From assembly GCA_023399055.1 (NCBI GenBank), contig JAEWQV010000015.1, positions 62,001-126,000 of the forward strand: a stretch of DNA of 64,000 nucleotides. Direction: 5' to 3'. The translations under genes and the position numbers were made by a program. Positions 25,242 through 33,629 of the stretch are shown piece after piece (position 1 is the stretch's first letter; each line of letters opens with the position of its first letter). This stretch comes from Bacillota bacterium. Lineage in GTDB: Bacteria > Bacillota > Clostridia > Lachnospirales > Lachnospiraceae. Below the pieces are notes generated by a model that did no database searches, was not told the DNA's origin, and saw only the letters and a program-made list of their open reading frames with translations.

Positions 25242-26006
25242 ATGATTTTTGAAACACACGCTCATTATGATGATGAGGCATTTGATATAGACAGAGACTC
25301 TTTGCTAGAACAATTTCCGAAGAATGGTATAGATTACATTGTTAATATTTGTGCTGAGCTTAATTCAGTACAGAAGGTATTAGAGCTTGCTGACCAATAC
25401 CCCTATGTATATGCTGCGGTAGGGATTCATCCTAGTAATTGTGGGGAACTGAATGAAGAAAATTTTGCATGGGTGAAAGAAATGGCCCAGCACTCAAAAA
25501 GCGTTGCAATTGGAGAAATCGGTCTGGATTATTATTGGGATACACCGGAGCGTCAGGTACAGAAGGAATGGTTTAGCAGACAGATGGATTTAGCAAAGGA
25601 GTTAAAGCTCCCAATGGTAATTCATAGTCGTGATGCAGCCAATGATACCTACCAGATGATGAAAGAGGCAAAAGCAGATTCTGTAGGAGCAATCATTCAT
25701 TGTTTTGGGTATGGGGTAGAACAAGCCAGACAATATCTTAATATGGGATTTTATTTGGGAATTGGTGGAGTACTTACCTTTACTAATGGTAAGAAGCTTA
25801 AGGAAGTAGTGGAATATGCTCCTTTAGAACAACTGGTGCTAGAAACAGACAGCCCCTATCTGGCTCCGGTTCCGCATAGAGGTACAAGGAATAACTCCAA
25901 TAATTTAACCTATGTTGCAAGAGAAATAGCAAGAATTAAACAGGTTAATTATGACACCGTTCTTCAAGTAACCTATGAAAATGCAAAAAGATTTTATAAT
26001 ATATGA
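25242..26006 (+). CDS. TatD-family metal-dependent deoxyribonuclease
   Basis: 254 residues. TatD enzymes are TIM-barrel metal-dependent DNases with 3'-5' exonuclease or AP-site activity. Metal ligands are visible in FETHAHYDDEAF, the Glu of IGEIGLDYYW, VIHSRDA, the His of AIIHCFG and the Asp of ETDSPYLAPVPHRG. GAGGTTAGG precedes the ATG. It is followed 15 bases later by rsmA, as in many Firmicutes, but the primase-like rnmV gene that often lies between them is absent here. Confidence 0.93.
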   Translation: MIFETHAHYDDEAFDIDRDSLLEQFPKNGIDYIVNICAELNSVQKVLELADQYPYVYAAVGIHPSNCGELNEENFAWVKEMAQHSKSVAIGEIGLDYYWDTPERQVQKEWFSRQMDLAKELKLPMVIHSRDAANDTYQMMKEAKADSVGAIIHCFGYGVEQARQYLNMGFYLGIGGVLTFTNGKKLKEVVEYAPLEQLVLETDSPYLAPVPHRGTRNNSNNLTYVAREIARIKQVNYDTVLQVTYENAKRFYNI

Positions 26007-26021
26007 TTTGAAAGGATATGT

Positions 26022-26885
26022 ATGGCACAGCTTGGAAATCCAAAGAACACGATTGAAGTATTAAATAAATATAAGTTTGTTTTTCAAAAGAAATTTGGAC
26101 AAAACTTTCTGATTGATACCCATGTACTCGATAAAATTGTACAAGCCGCAGAAATAACCAAAGATGATTTTGTCTTAGAAATTGGACCGGGAATTGGGAC
26201 ACTGACTCAGTATCTGTGTGAAAATGCCAGAGAGGTTGTAGCCGTGGAGATTGACAGAATGTTGATACCCATTCTTGAAGATACTCTTTCGGAATACGAC
26301 AATGTCTCTATTATAAACAATGATATCTTAAAGCTAGATATTAATGCGTTGGTTCAAGAAAGAAATCAGGGAAGACCTATTAAAGTAGTAGCTAACCTGC
26401 CATATTATATTACTACACCAATTATTATGGATTTGTTTGAGCGACAACTCCCATTGATTAATATTACGGTTATGGTGCAAAGAGAGGTAGCGGATAGAAT
26501 GCAGGCGTCACCTGGCACTAAGGACTATGGCGCATTATCCCTTGCAGTTCAGTATTTTGCGAAACCATATATTGCAGCTAATGTTCCACCAAATTGTTTT
26601 ATGCCTCGCCCGAATGTTGGGTCGGCAGTTATAAAATTAACCACCCATGAGAAGCCTATCATTGATGTTAAGGATGAAAAATTAATGTTTCGATTAATTC
26701 GTGCTTCCTTTAATCAAAGAAGAAAGACACTGGTTAACGGACTGAATAACTCTCCGGAATTGCCTTTTTCAAAGGAAGAGATTTTGCAGGCACTGGAACG
26801 GATAGGTATGATTGAGAATATACGTGGAGAAGCACTTTCTCTCGAGGAGTTTGCTAAGTTAACAAATGCATTATTGAGTAAATGA
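26022..26885 (+). CDS. rsmA: 16S rRNA (adenine1518/1519-N6)-dimethyltransferase
   Basis: 287 residues. RsmA (KsgA) dimethylates two adjacent adenines in helix 45 of 16S rRNA late in 30S assembly; loss gives kasugamycin resistance. Motifs: KKFGQNFLID, SAM loop LEIGPGIGTLTQYL, and the catalytic NLPYYIT. The C-terminal domain with SFNQRRKTLVNGL is typical. The gene lies 15 bases after tatD with AAAGGA upstream and ends at a terminator. Confidence 0.96.
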   Translation: MAQLGNPKNTIEVLNKYKFVFQKKFGQNFLIDTHVLDKIVQAAEITKDDFVLEIGPGIGTLTQYLCENAREVVAVEIDRMLIPILEDTLSEYDNVSIINNDILKLDINALVQERNQGRPIKVVANLPYYITTPIIMDLFERQLPLINITVMVQREVADRMQASPGTKDYGALSLAVQYFAKPYIAANVPPNCFMPRPNVGSAVIKLTTHEKPIIDVKDEKLMFRLIRASFNQRRKTLVNGLNNSPELPFSKEEILQALERIGMIENIRGEALSLEEFAKLTNALLSK

Positions 26886-26931
26886 GACACAGCCTTAAAA
26901 GGCAGTATACAGAGAAGGTTGCGTTGACAAT

Positions 26932-26982
26932 AAAAATGCTGGTGATTAGACAGAAGAAAAAGTCTAGTTACCAGCATTTTTT
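26932..26982 (+). terminator. Terminator after rsmA
   Basis: Long stem of AAAAATGCTGGTGATTAGAC with GTCTAGTTACCAGCATTTTT (two G-T pairs) and a T run. Confidence 0.88.
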
Positions 26983-27132
26983 AGAAAATAGATAAAAGGC
27001 TTCTGTTTTCAGCAATAATCCTATCAGTTGCATTAGTAAAATGACTTTGATTTGGAATAATGGTACGACCTTTCGAATATATTGAATAGAATTATTTAAC
27101 CCAAGGTATGAGAAAGTGAGGGAGTGATTATT

Positions 27133-28629
27133 GTGGCTGATTATAAAAGAATGGTATCTTATATGTATCAATATGAAAACGGAGTAAAAAGAAAAAATGT
27201 TGGGTATGCCCGAATAGAAGCAAAAGGCGGCCAATGTAAAATTACATTACATATGCAGCTTCTTGGTCAATTAGATAGCATTTTCCCAACCTACCTAATT
27301 CAAAGAAACCAGCAGAATATGGAATTGGTGTACTTGGGAGATACTATGCTGAAGAATCAAATTATGGATAGTAGACTTCTTGCAAATGAAGCAAATATTA
27401 TGAATTCGGGCCATACACTAGCTGATATGGGTGGACTATTGTTGTTTTTAAATGATAATGTTTTCTTTGCTACAGAATGGGATGATAAACCTATTTTAGC
27501 AAAAGAGGTTCTAGAAGCCCTAAAACCAAGCAATAATATTTCAAAAGAACAGGCTGATTTAGAAAATATAGAGGTGGCTAATCTAGATCATAAAAGTACG
27601 ATTAGCAATAATAACCGAGAGAATACAAAGACACAGACAGAAAACAATGGAGAACAACCAGCAGGAGAAAATAATCAGACGGAAGAAGAGGATCAAACGG
27701 AGGCGGACACACGTATTATTACCGAAATTCAAGAACCTCCGGAGCAAATAGAGGATATGGTTAATCAAGGACAGGAAATGTTGGAAGATATCCTTGAGGA
27801 TATTTCAGAGCAATTAACGTTGGAAGAGGAGTTATCACTTCCTAAATATAAATTACCCAGAGGCTGGAAGACTTTTGAGAGACAAAATCAACCATTTATA
27901 GAAGACGATGATAGCCAGCAAAATCCATCAGATGATGAAGAAAATTTTTCTGATAATTTGCAGTCGGATATAATTCAGGACTATCTTCAGAACATTCAAA
28001 CAGAAGTGCTGGAGGCCCAGGAAGGCTTTCGTGAGGATGTAAATGAACTTGAAGAAGATGAAATACTTGAAGAAGATGAAACACTTGAAGAGGATGAACT
28101 GCTTGAAGAAGATGAACTGCTTGAGGAAGATGAACTGCTTGAGGAGGTAGAAATACTTGAGAAAGATGAAATGCGGGAGGCTGATGAAGAACTAACTGCG
28201 GAAGTTGAAGATAATCAGATACTAGAGTCCATGGACACGACTGAATTAGAGGCAGCTGAGATGCGAAATGAGCCTGCAACAGCAACTTATTTATTTGAAA
28301 AACAACAAAGAATTAATCCTTTTGAAGATAATGAGATTCTCCTGTGCGTAAAAATTGAACCAAAAGACATAGGGTTACTACCCAAAGAGCTTTGGACACT
28401 TAGTAGTAATAGTTTCTTGCTGCATGGCTTTTATTGCTATCATCATTTAATATTTGCCAAGATGCAGGGTGCCAATGGGCCAAGATATGTTTTGGGGATA
28501 CCCGGAATCTTTCATAACCGTGAGAAATTTATGGCAAAAATGTTTGGGTTTGAAAGCTTTAAGTCCATTCGCAGAAGAGATGTAAGGCAAGGAGATTTTG
28601 GTTATTGGTACTTAACAGTAAATTTCTAA
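27133..28629 (+). CDS. Uncharacterised protein with acidic repeat linker
   Basis: 498 residues, function not recognised. The N-terminal domain (about residues 1-125; MADYKRMVSYMYQYENGVKR, RIEAKGGQCKITLHMQL) looks like a compact beta-rich fold. A long charged region (about 130-390) includes eight 6-residue repeats of the type xLEEDE. A conserved-looking C-terminal domain follows (about 395-498; EDNEILLCVKIEPKDIGLLP, GFYCYHHLIFAKMQG). There is no signal peptide or membrane helix, so it is cytosolic. The GTG at 27133 is chosen as start because GAGGGAG lies 9 bases upstream; a GTG at 27124 overlaps that site. I associate this architecture with Lachnospiraceae proteins of unknown function. Confidence 0.75.
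   Translation: MADYKRMVSYMYQYENGVKRKNVGYARIEAKGGQCKITLHMQLLGQLDSIFPTYLIQRNQQNMELVYLGDTMLKNQIMDSRLLANEANIMNSGHTLADMGGLLLFLNDNVFFATEWDDKPILAKEVLEALKPSNNISKEQADLENIEVANLDHKSTISNNNRENTKTQTENNGEQPAGENNQTEEEDQTEADTRIITEIQEPPEQIEDMVNQGQEMLEDILEDISEQLTLEEELSLPKYKLPRGWKTFERQNQPFIEDDDSQQNPSDDEENFSDNLQSDIIQDYLQNIQTEVLEAQEGFREDVNELEEDEILEEDETLEEDELLEEDELLEEDELLEEVEILEKDEMREADEELTAEVEDNQILESMDTTELEAAEMRNEPATATYLFEKQQRINPFEDNEILLCVKIEPKDIGLLPKELWTLSSNSFLLHGFYCYHHLIFAKMQGANGPRYVLGIPGIFHNREKFMAKMFGFESFKSIRRRDVRQGDFGYWYLTVNF
28045..28188 (+). repeat. Eight tandem 18-base units encoding xLEEDE
   Basis: Units start at 28045, 28063, 28081, 28099, 28117, 28135, 28153 and 28171. The core is CTTGAAGAAGATGAA preceded by a variable codon; the last three units have diverged. 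The unit number may vary between strains. Confidence 0.9.
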
Positions 28630-29183
28630 GATAAATGATAAGGATTTAAAAGGGAATATTGCTTATGATCCTTCCATTCACCATTAATAAGAGCAAAGCC
28701 TCTTGAGATACCTTCATAGTCAAAGGAAAGCCTCTCTAACAATTGTTGGGAGGCTATATTTTCGGGCATAGTATGAGCCTCAATTCGGTGCATTTGGTAA
28801 TCCCTGAAAATAAGATGAATTGCAGATTGAGTACTTTCAAAAGCATAGCCCTTATGTTGGTGTTTCGTGGCAAACTTATAACCAAGACTGCAACTATAGT
28901 AGGGTTCTCTTGCTATTCTTTGAAAGCAAAGGGAACCTATTATTTCATCAGGATAATCCTTTAAGAATATCCAGAAACGAAGAAGTTTACCTTCCTGCAT
29001 TTGAGTATGTTCTGCAGTAAGACAAGCTGTATGATAAGCAAGAGTATAAAAGGTATTACTTCGTAAGGGTTCCCAGGGTTCAAAAGCACTCTTATTTTCT
29101 TGATAGAAGGTTAAGACCATAGAAGCAGCATCACTGCTTAAGGTCTTTAATATCAATCGATCTGTTTCATAGGACTTATTCAT
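28626..29183 (-). CDS. GNAT acetyltransferase, RimJ/RimL type
   Basis: 185 residues. RimJ-like fold: TDRLILKTLSSDAASMVLTF at the N terminus, acetyl-CoA-binding region with HQHKGYAFESTQSAIHLIF, and the family signature RIEAHTMPENIASQQLLERL. Substrate unknown; relatives acetylate ribosomal protein N termini or small molecules. Convergent with the previous gene and overlapping it by 4 bases at the stop codons. GAAAGGATTTG upstream can serve as ribosome site. Confidence 0.88.
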   Translation of the reverse strand: MNKSYETDRLILKTLSSDAASMVLTFYQENKSAFEPWEPLRSNTFYTLAYHTACLTAEHTQMQEGKLLRFWIFLKDYPDEIIGSLCFQRIAREPYYSCSLGYKFATKHQHKGYAFESTQSAIHLIFRDYQMHRIEAHTMPENIASQQLLERLSFDYEGISRGFALINGEWKDHKQYSLLNPYHLS

Positions 29184-29215
29184 AGCAGCAAATCCTTTCC
29201 GTGCTATAATTTATA

Positions 29216-29911
29216 TTACATAACACCACGCAAAAATACATTGGTTATATAGGGTTTTAGTAGATTGGAGAATTCAATTAAGGTATCCGTTGTATGAGGA
29301 TTAAGTCCAGTTTGTATCATGTCAGAGGAGTCTTTGTAGCTTTGCAGATAATAAGCGGTTGCTCCATTTATCCATTTACCAATGGAGACAATATCTTCTA
29401 GGGTATGAAATTCTTTTACGAGGGTTGTTCTAAATTCGTAGGCAATGGAAGATGTAAGTAGAAAATCAACGCTTTCATTTATTTTATCCAAAGAGAAAGC
29501 AGGAATACCTGTGGTTATAGCATATTTTTCTTTCGAGTTTTTAATATCCATTGCAGCATAGTCAATAAGACTTTCCTTAGCCAAATGTTTTAGCATAGCT
29601 GGGTTAGTACCATTAGTATCAAGCTTAACCTTTAGTCCCATAGATTTAATTTCTTCAATCAAGGTTGGAAGCTCTGAATACAAGGTGGGTTCCCCTCCGG
29701 TAATACACACACCTTCTAAGATATGCTTTCTGCTGAAAAGTGTAGCTAGAACTGTTTCGTGGGGTATTGCATTTTCAGAGATTACCTTGGTTACCAAAGA
29801 GGCATTATGACAGAAAGGGCAACGCATATTACAGCCGGCAAGAAATATAGTAGCAGCAATATGACCCGGATAATCCAAAAGAGTTAGTTTTTGAAAGCCA
29901 TGGATTTGCAT
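29216..29911 (-). CDS. nrdG: Anaerobic ribonucleotide reductase activating protein (radical SAM)
   Basis: 231 residues. Radical SAM enzyme expected to install the glycyl radical on the class III ribonucleotide reductase NrdD. The cluster motif CNMRCPFC (Cys27, Cys31, Cys34) follows KLTLLDYPGHIAATIFLAG, the pattern of the longer NrdG subtype. ITGGEPTLYSELPTLI is the GGE SAM-binding motif. There is no nrdD nearby. GAGGTGACAAC precedes the ATG; divergent to tadA with about 80 bases between the starts. Another glycyl radical enzyme partner cannot be excluded. Confidence 0.85.
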   Translation of the reverse strand: MQIHGFQKLTLLDYPGHIAATIFLAGCNMRCPFCHNASLVTKVISENAIPHETVLATLFSRKHILEGVCITGGEPTLYSELPTLIEEIKSMGLKVKLDTNGTNPAMLKHLAKESLIDYAAMDIKNSKEKYAITTGIPAFSLDKINESVDFLLTSSIAYEFRTTLVKEFHTLEDIVSIGKWINGATAYYLQSYKDSSDMIQTGLNPHTTDTLIEFSNLLKPYITNVFLRGVM

Positions 29912-29991
29912 GTTGTCACCTCATAAGTGATATGTTAAAATCATCATATCAGATGAAAAGGGTCAAGTCTAGAAGCAAAGGAATATTCGTA

Positions 29992-30468
29992 ATGGAGAAT
30001 GAAAAATATATGCGTGAAGCCCTGAAAGAGGCAAAAAAGGCAACTCGCCTTGGAGAGGTGCCAATAGGGTGTATCATCGTATATGAAGACAAAATAATTG
30101 GAAGAGGCTATAATAAAAGAAATACAAAAAAGACAACGTTAGCGCATGCAGAATTAATCGCAATAGAAAAGGCAAGTAAGGCCCTGGGGGATTGGCGGTT
30201 GGAGGAATGTACCATGTATATTACCCTTGAACCGTGCCAAATGTGTTCCGGTGCAATAGTACAAGCAAGGGTGAAAAAGGTAGTGATTGGAACTATGAAT
30301 CCCAAAGCAGGTTGTGCAGGATCAATACTTAATATTTTACAAATGAAGGAATTTAATCATCAGGTGGAAATGGAAATTGGTATCCTGGAAGAGGAATGTA
30401 CAATGGTCTTGCAATCATTTTTTAAAGAACTTAGAGTGCGCAATAAAATGGAAAAGCTTGAGGGTTGA
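29992..30468 (+). CDS. tadA: tRNA-specific adenosine-34 deaminase
   Basis: 158 residues. TadA converts A34 to inosine in the tRNA-Arg(ACG) anticodon. Zinc and catalytic residues are visible: HAE in LAHAELIAIEKA (catalytic Glu) and PCQMC in LEPCQMCSGAIVQAR. GEVPIGCIIV is the typical N-terminal strand. The ATG at 29992 is chosen, with AAAGGA 8 bases upstream; longer in-frame starts run into the divergent promoter region. The stop codon lies inside the -35 element of the SRP RNA promoter. In Bacillus tadA is likewise followed by the SRP RNA gene. Confidence 0.95.
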   Translation: MENEKYMREALKEAKKATRLGEVPIGCIIVYEDKIIGRGYNKRNTKKTTLAHAELIAIEKASKALGDWRLEECTMYITLEPCQMCSGAIVQARVKKVVIGTMNPKAGCAGSILNILQMKEFNHQVEMEIGILEEECTMVLQSFFKELRVRNKMEKLEG

Positions 30469-30493
30469 CATTTATACTTAAAAATTATATACT
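30465..30493 (+). promoter_or_regulatory. Promoter of the SRP RNA gene
   Basis: TTGACA (30465-30470), 17-base spacer, TATACT (30488-30493). A near-consensus housekeeping promoter overlapping the tadA stop codon. It would start a precursor about 65 bases upstream of the mature RNA, as known for processed Bacillus scRNA. Confidence 0.8.
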
Positions 30494-30564
30494 TGGCATA
30501 CAGCTTTTTTGGAATAAACAAAGAAATTTTAAATAAAATAGTTATTATGAATTAGTCATAAAAT

Positions 30565-30830
30565 TTCCGTGCAGCCGGGGAGATAGCGGTGCCCTGTACC
30601 TGCAATCCGCTACAGCAGGGGTGATGTTCTGCCTAGGGTGACTTACTGTAGGGCCGCCCTTTATAAGTAATGTTGACGTTTGGGTCTTACGCAACAGAAA
30701 TTTGTGAACCGTGTCAGGTCAGGAATGAAGCAGCACTAAGCGAAACCTTCTGTGTGCCGTGAGGCTGCCTGGACCGAGTTAACTGTAAAGGTAACGCCTA
30801 TGGTAAGCATTCAAAGCAGAGCGCACGGAA
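30565..30830 (+). ncRNA. ffs: Signal recognition particle RNA, long form with Alu domain
   Basis: About 266 bases. The helix 8 signature is clear: GAACCGTGTCAGGTC, then AGGAATGAAGCAGCACTAAG (30706-30740), which binds Ffh. The ends pair as TTCCGTGC (30565-30572) with GCACGGAA (30823-30830), setting the limits, and the 5' part carries the loops of the Firmicute Alu domain. The RNA joins Ffh to target nascent membrane proteins. It is followed by a GC-containing hairpin and T run. In Bacillus dnaX comes next; here it does not. Confidence 0.93.
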
Positions 30831-30859
30831 TTAAAAATATAAGATGGAATGCAATTGAT

Positions 30860-30887
30860 GGTGGGATTTTTATATCCTGCCTTTTTT
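30860..30887 (+). terminator. Terminator of the SRP RNA gene
   Basis: GGTGGGA and TCCTGCC pair (two G-T pairs) over an 8-base loop, followed by six T. Confidence 0.75.
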
Positions 30888-31114
30888 GTGCATAAATAAT
30901 CAAAAAGTACAATTGTCGATAGACAGTAGGATAAACTAGGTTTAATATTTTAGCGTATAATTTTATCTATTGTGTAAAAAAATAACAATAAAACTCTCTA
31001 ATTTGTAAGTCTTTTGCCCTATTATCGTCGAATTATATATATTTTACTTTAGAATCAGGTCGAATTGGTGTATAATATACATGACAATAAACAAGTAAAT
31101 TAGGCGGTGTACGA
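30888..31114. other. Intergenic region ahead of the 778-residue protein
   Basis: No gene. TATAAT at 31071-31076 is a clear -10 element 39 bases before the ATG; the -35 (TTTAGA at 31048) is weak. GTCGAATT occurs twice (31027 and 31059), close to the Spo0A box TGTCGAA in six of seven bases. Confidence 0.45.
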
Positions 31115-33451
31115 ATGGATGTCAAATATAATCCTAATGCAGTGAATCAGTTTTTGAAGGGAACCAATATATTTACAGAGGGCGAACAGGTATTTCATGT
31201 AGCAATGATAATTAAAGGAAGAGTACTAATTCATAACAACGGGTTACGTGTAGTTATGGGCTCTGGTTCTTTTTTGGGGATTAATGATTTATATCTTGGA
31301 AAATATCAAAGCAACTATACTGCTGTTGATGATCTTTTGCTGTACCTGTATCCTGTAAAGCATATAGATGAAATAGAGACAATTCTGTCGTTAAATAAGG
31401 ACTATCACGGCTACATGGTGGCCTCGTATTATAAAGAGATTTACGATATAGATCAGATTTATCAAGGAATAATAAAACATGGATCCGAACTAAACCAATT
31501 CTTAGAGAATAGCTTTGAAACCTATCAGAAGCTGGCCTTAAGGAGTGGTACTAGTCCAAGACAGCCGGAATGGGTAAAGGATCTTTCTTTTTTAGACAGG
31601 GATATGGAGCTGTTTAGAGATCGTATAAATTATTATTCAGAATGTAGGAATTTACCCATAGAAGCAGTCAAAGTTTTTTATTCCTATGGGAATGCGATAA
31701 CACTATATCAACTAGAAGATCAAGTTGGTGTAATTAATCAGCAGATAGAAGAGTTAAAGGCTATTTCAAAGGAATATTACAAGTTAGCAAGTCTTCTTAT
31801 GGATGACAGCGATAGTTGTTTGTTTCACTTGATTGCTGAACTCTCGATTAAAACAGGAACTTCTTTAAATTTTAATAATGAGTTAATTGATTTAATGGAT
31901 CTTTTGATTGAAGAGATTAACAAAGCAGAAGTGTTTACAGAACGAATGCTTGGGAAAAAGCTCGCGATTAATAGGCAAAAGATGGAGGAGGTATATCATC
32001 TTCTGTTGGTGGGAGATAAGCTTACAGAAGAAGTCACTGAATTAGATTTAAAGTATTCAAGAGAGGATTCACAAAGGGTAATTAACGAACTGGAAGAATC
32101 TTTTGGCACTATTCTTAAGTATGCAGAGATTTCAGAAGAGAGAACAAGCCAGATGCATAGTGTAATGCAGGACTTTATTCATTTAAAGGACAAGTTCTCT
32201 TCAGAGGATACGGCAAGAGCAATTAGAAGAAAAGTTTCGGATAACCATTATGAGATTTATAAAAAAGTATTTATCAAAGCGTATAAGGACGGAAATACTC
32301 CGAGATTGATAGAGATGTTTCTGAAGTTTGGTTATTGTGATGAAAGGTTATTGACTAAGGAGCAGTTGCTTTCCTTGTATTATTTAGAGGACCAGCCACA
32401 AAATCCCGAAGCTGGTAAGATCTATGATATTAAAGAGTGGTTGACGCTTATCTATGAAGGGAAAAGAGAACCTTCGAAGAATGAATTTGATCAAGAATAT
32501 ACAGAGATGCTGAATAGCCTTAAAAAGCATGGAACTCTTACAGAGCAGGAAGTAAAAGACTGGCTTCAGAATCCCGAAAAAAGAGTGGAATATGAAATTG
32601 ATAATATGTTTCGATACAATAACCGTACCACCAATGGACAGATATCAAGCTTTGTACCAGTTCTTCATAAAGACTTATGGGCAAATAATATAGATAGACT
32701 CAGAGTAACAGCAAAAAAAGTAAATGACGCAATTGCTGAAATTCTTAAAATTGATTATTCCGTATTTGATAGAGAAGTTATCTACTCGGATAAAGAGAAA
32801 AATATTGTGAAGGAATATATTGTAAAAAGAACATTTCCTGACATAATACTTATGCCCAATGTTGGTAGTAACGGGGTCATGTGGCAAGAAATTACAGGAA
32901 AGCGAAGGGATAGCGCAGGACGTTTTCTTCTACCCATTTTTACGGATATGAATCTGGTTACACTATTAATAAGAATATTTGGAAGATATCGTTGGGAATT
33001 ATGTAGAACAATTGAAGGGGCATCCTGGAACGATATAACACACAAATCTTTAACTTCGGAGTATTCAGATTATATCCAATTCTACCGTAAAAACAAAGAG
33101 TTATCTGATGAAAGAAAAGAAAGAGTTAAGCAGCAAATACAAAAGGGACGTAATAATAATAGAGAAATCTTTGTAATTGATTATGAACAGTGGATACAAA
33201 ACGAATCTCTTGGAGCAATGAAGTTGAATAAACCTGTAAGAGAAATTATGGCAACCTACTGTCCATTTTCTTTGGAGATTAGAGAAAAAATTAAACTCCA
33301 TCCAGTATTTGCAGATGCTATGACAAGATATAACAAAGATAAATTGAAGAAAATTCGTGAAGTTGAAAGCAGAATAAGATTATTACAAAAGGATCAGGTT
33401 GAAATAACACAAGAGATATTATATACACTCAGTTATTACAAAGAGTCATAG
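31115..33451 (+). CDS. Large uncharacterised protein with cNMP-binding-like N terminus
   Basis: 778 residues, cytosolic. Residues 1 to about 110 resemble a Crp-type cyclic-nucleotide-binding beta barrel (FLKGTNIFTEGEQVFHVAMI, IKGRVLIHNNGLRVVMGSGS), but I do not see the classical phosphate-binding RTAxV-type cassette. A long helical, coiled-coil-like middle (about 120-450) follows, then a distinct C-terminal domain (about 500-775) with GSNGVMWQEITGKRRDSAGR, RYRWELCRTIEGASWNDITH and REIMATYCPFSLEIREKI. There is no helix-turn-helix, so it is not a normal Crp regulator. I recall similar proteins only as unknowns in Lachnospiraceae and spirochaetes. GGCGGTGTACGA precedes the ATG; a terminator follows. 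Confidence 0.8.
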   Translation: MDVKYNPNAVNQFLKGTNIFTEGEQVFHVAMIIKGRVLIHNNGLRVVMGSGSFLGINDLYLGKYQSNYTAVDDLLLYLYPVKHIDEIETILSLNKDYHGYMVASYYKEIYDIDQIYQGIIKHGSELNQFLENSFETYQKLALRSGTSPRQPEWVKDLSFLDRDMELFRDRINYYSECRNLPIEAVKVFYSYGNAITLYQLEDQVGVINQQIEELKAISKEYYKLASLLMDDSDSCLFHLIAELSIKTGTSLNFNNELIDLMDLLIEEINKAEVFTERMLGKKLAINRQKMEEVYHLLLVGDKLTEEVTELDLKYSREDSQRVINELEESFGTILKYAEISEERTSQMHSVMQDFIHLKDKFSSEDTARAIRRKVSDNHYEIYKKVFIKAYKDGNTPRLIEMFLKFGYCDERLLTKEQLLSLYYLEDQPQNPEAGKIYDIKEWLTLIYEGKREPSKNEFDQEYTEMLNSLKKHGTLTEQEVKDWLQNPEKRVEYEIDNMFRYNNRTTNGQISSFVPVLHKDLWANNIDRLRVTAKKVNDAIAEILKIDYSVFDREVIYSDKEKNIVKEYIVKRTFPDIILMPNVGSNGVMWQEITGKRRDSAGRFLLPIFTDMNLVTLLIRIFGRYRWELCRTIEGASWNDITHKSLTSEYSDYIQFYRKNKELSDERKERVKQQIQKGRNNNREIFVIDYEQWIQNESLGAMKLNKPVREIMATYCPFSLEIREKIKLHPVFADAMTRYNKDKLKKIREVESRIRLLQKDQVEITQEILYTLSYYKES

Positions 33452-33491
33452 AGTAAAGAGTCATAGAGTGCTTTTATGTTATACTAATGAT

Positions 33492-33525
33492 AAAAAGGTT
33501 GTTGCATCTTGTAACAACCTTTTTT
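33492..33525 (+). terminator. Terminator after the 778-residue protein
   Basis: Stem AAAAAGGTTGTT with AACAACCTTTTT around a 9-base loop, ending in a T run. Confidence 0.9.
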
Positions 33526-33629
33526 CGTCTATAAGAAAGACCTTCTTTAACGGTTGGTACTTGTCTAAATAGAAGACAAATGGTAGTATAAAATGTATAA
33601 ATATGTACATGAATTTGGAGGGTAACCTT

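Noticed and set aside
27896..28285. Minus-strand open frame of 129 codons, rich in Leu, Pro and His
   Set aside because: It is the antisense of the 18-base acidic repeats; low complexity in that frame mirrors the GAA/CTT repeat.
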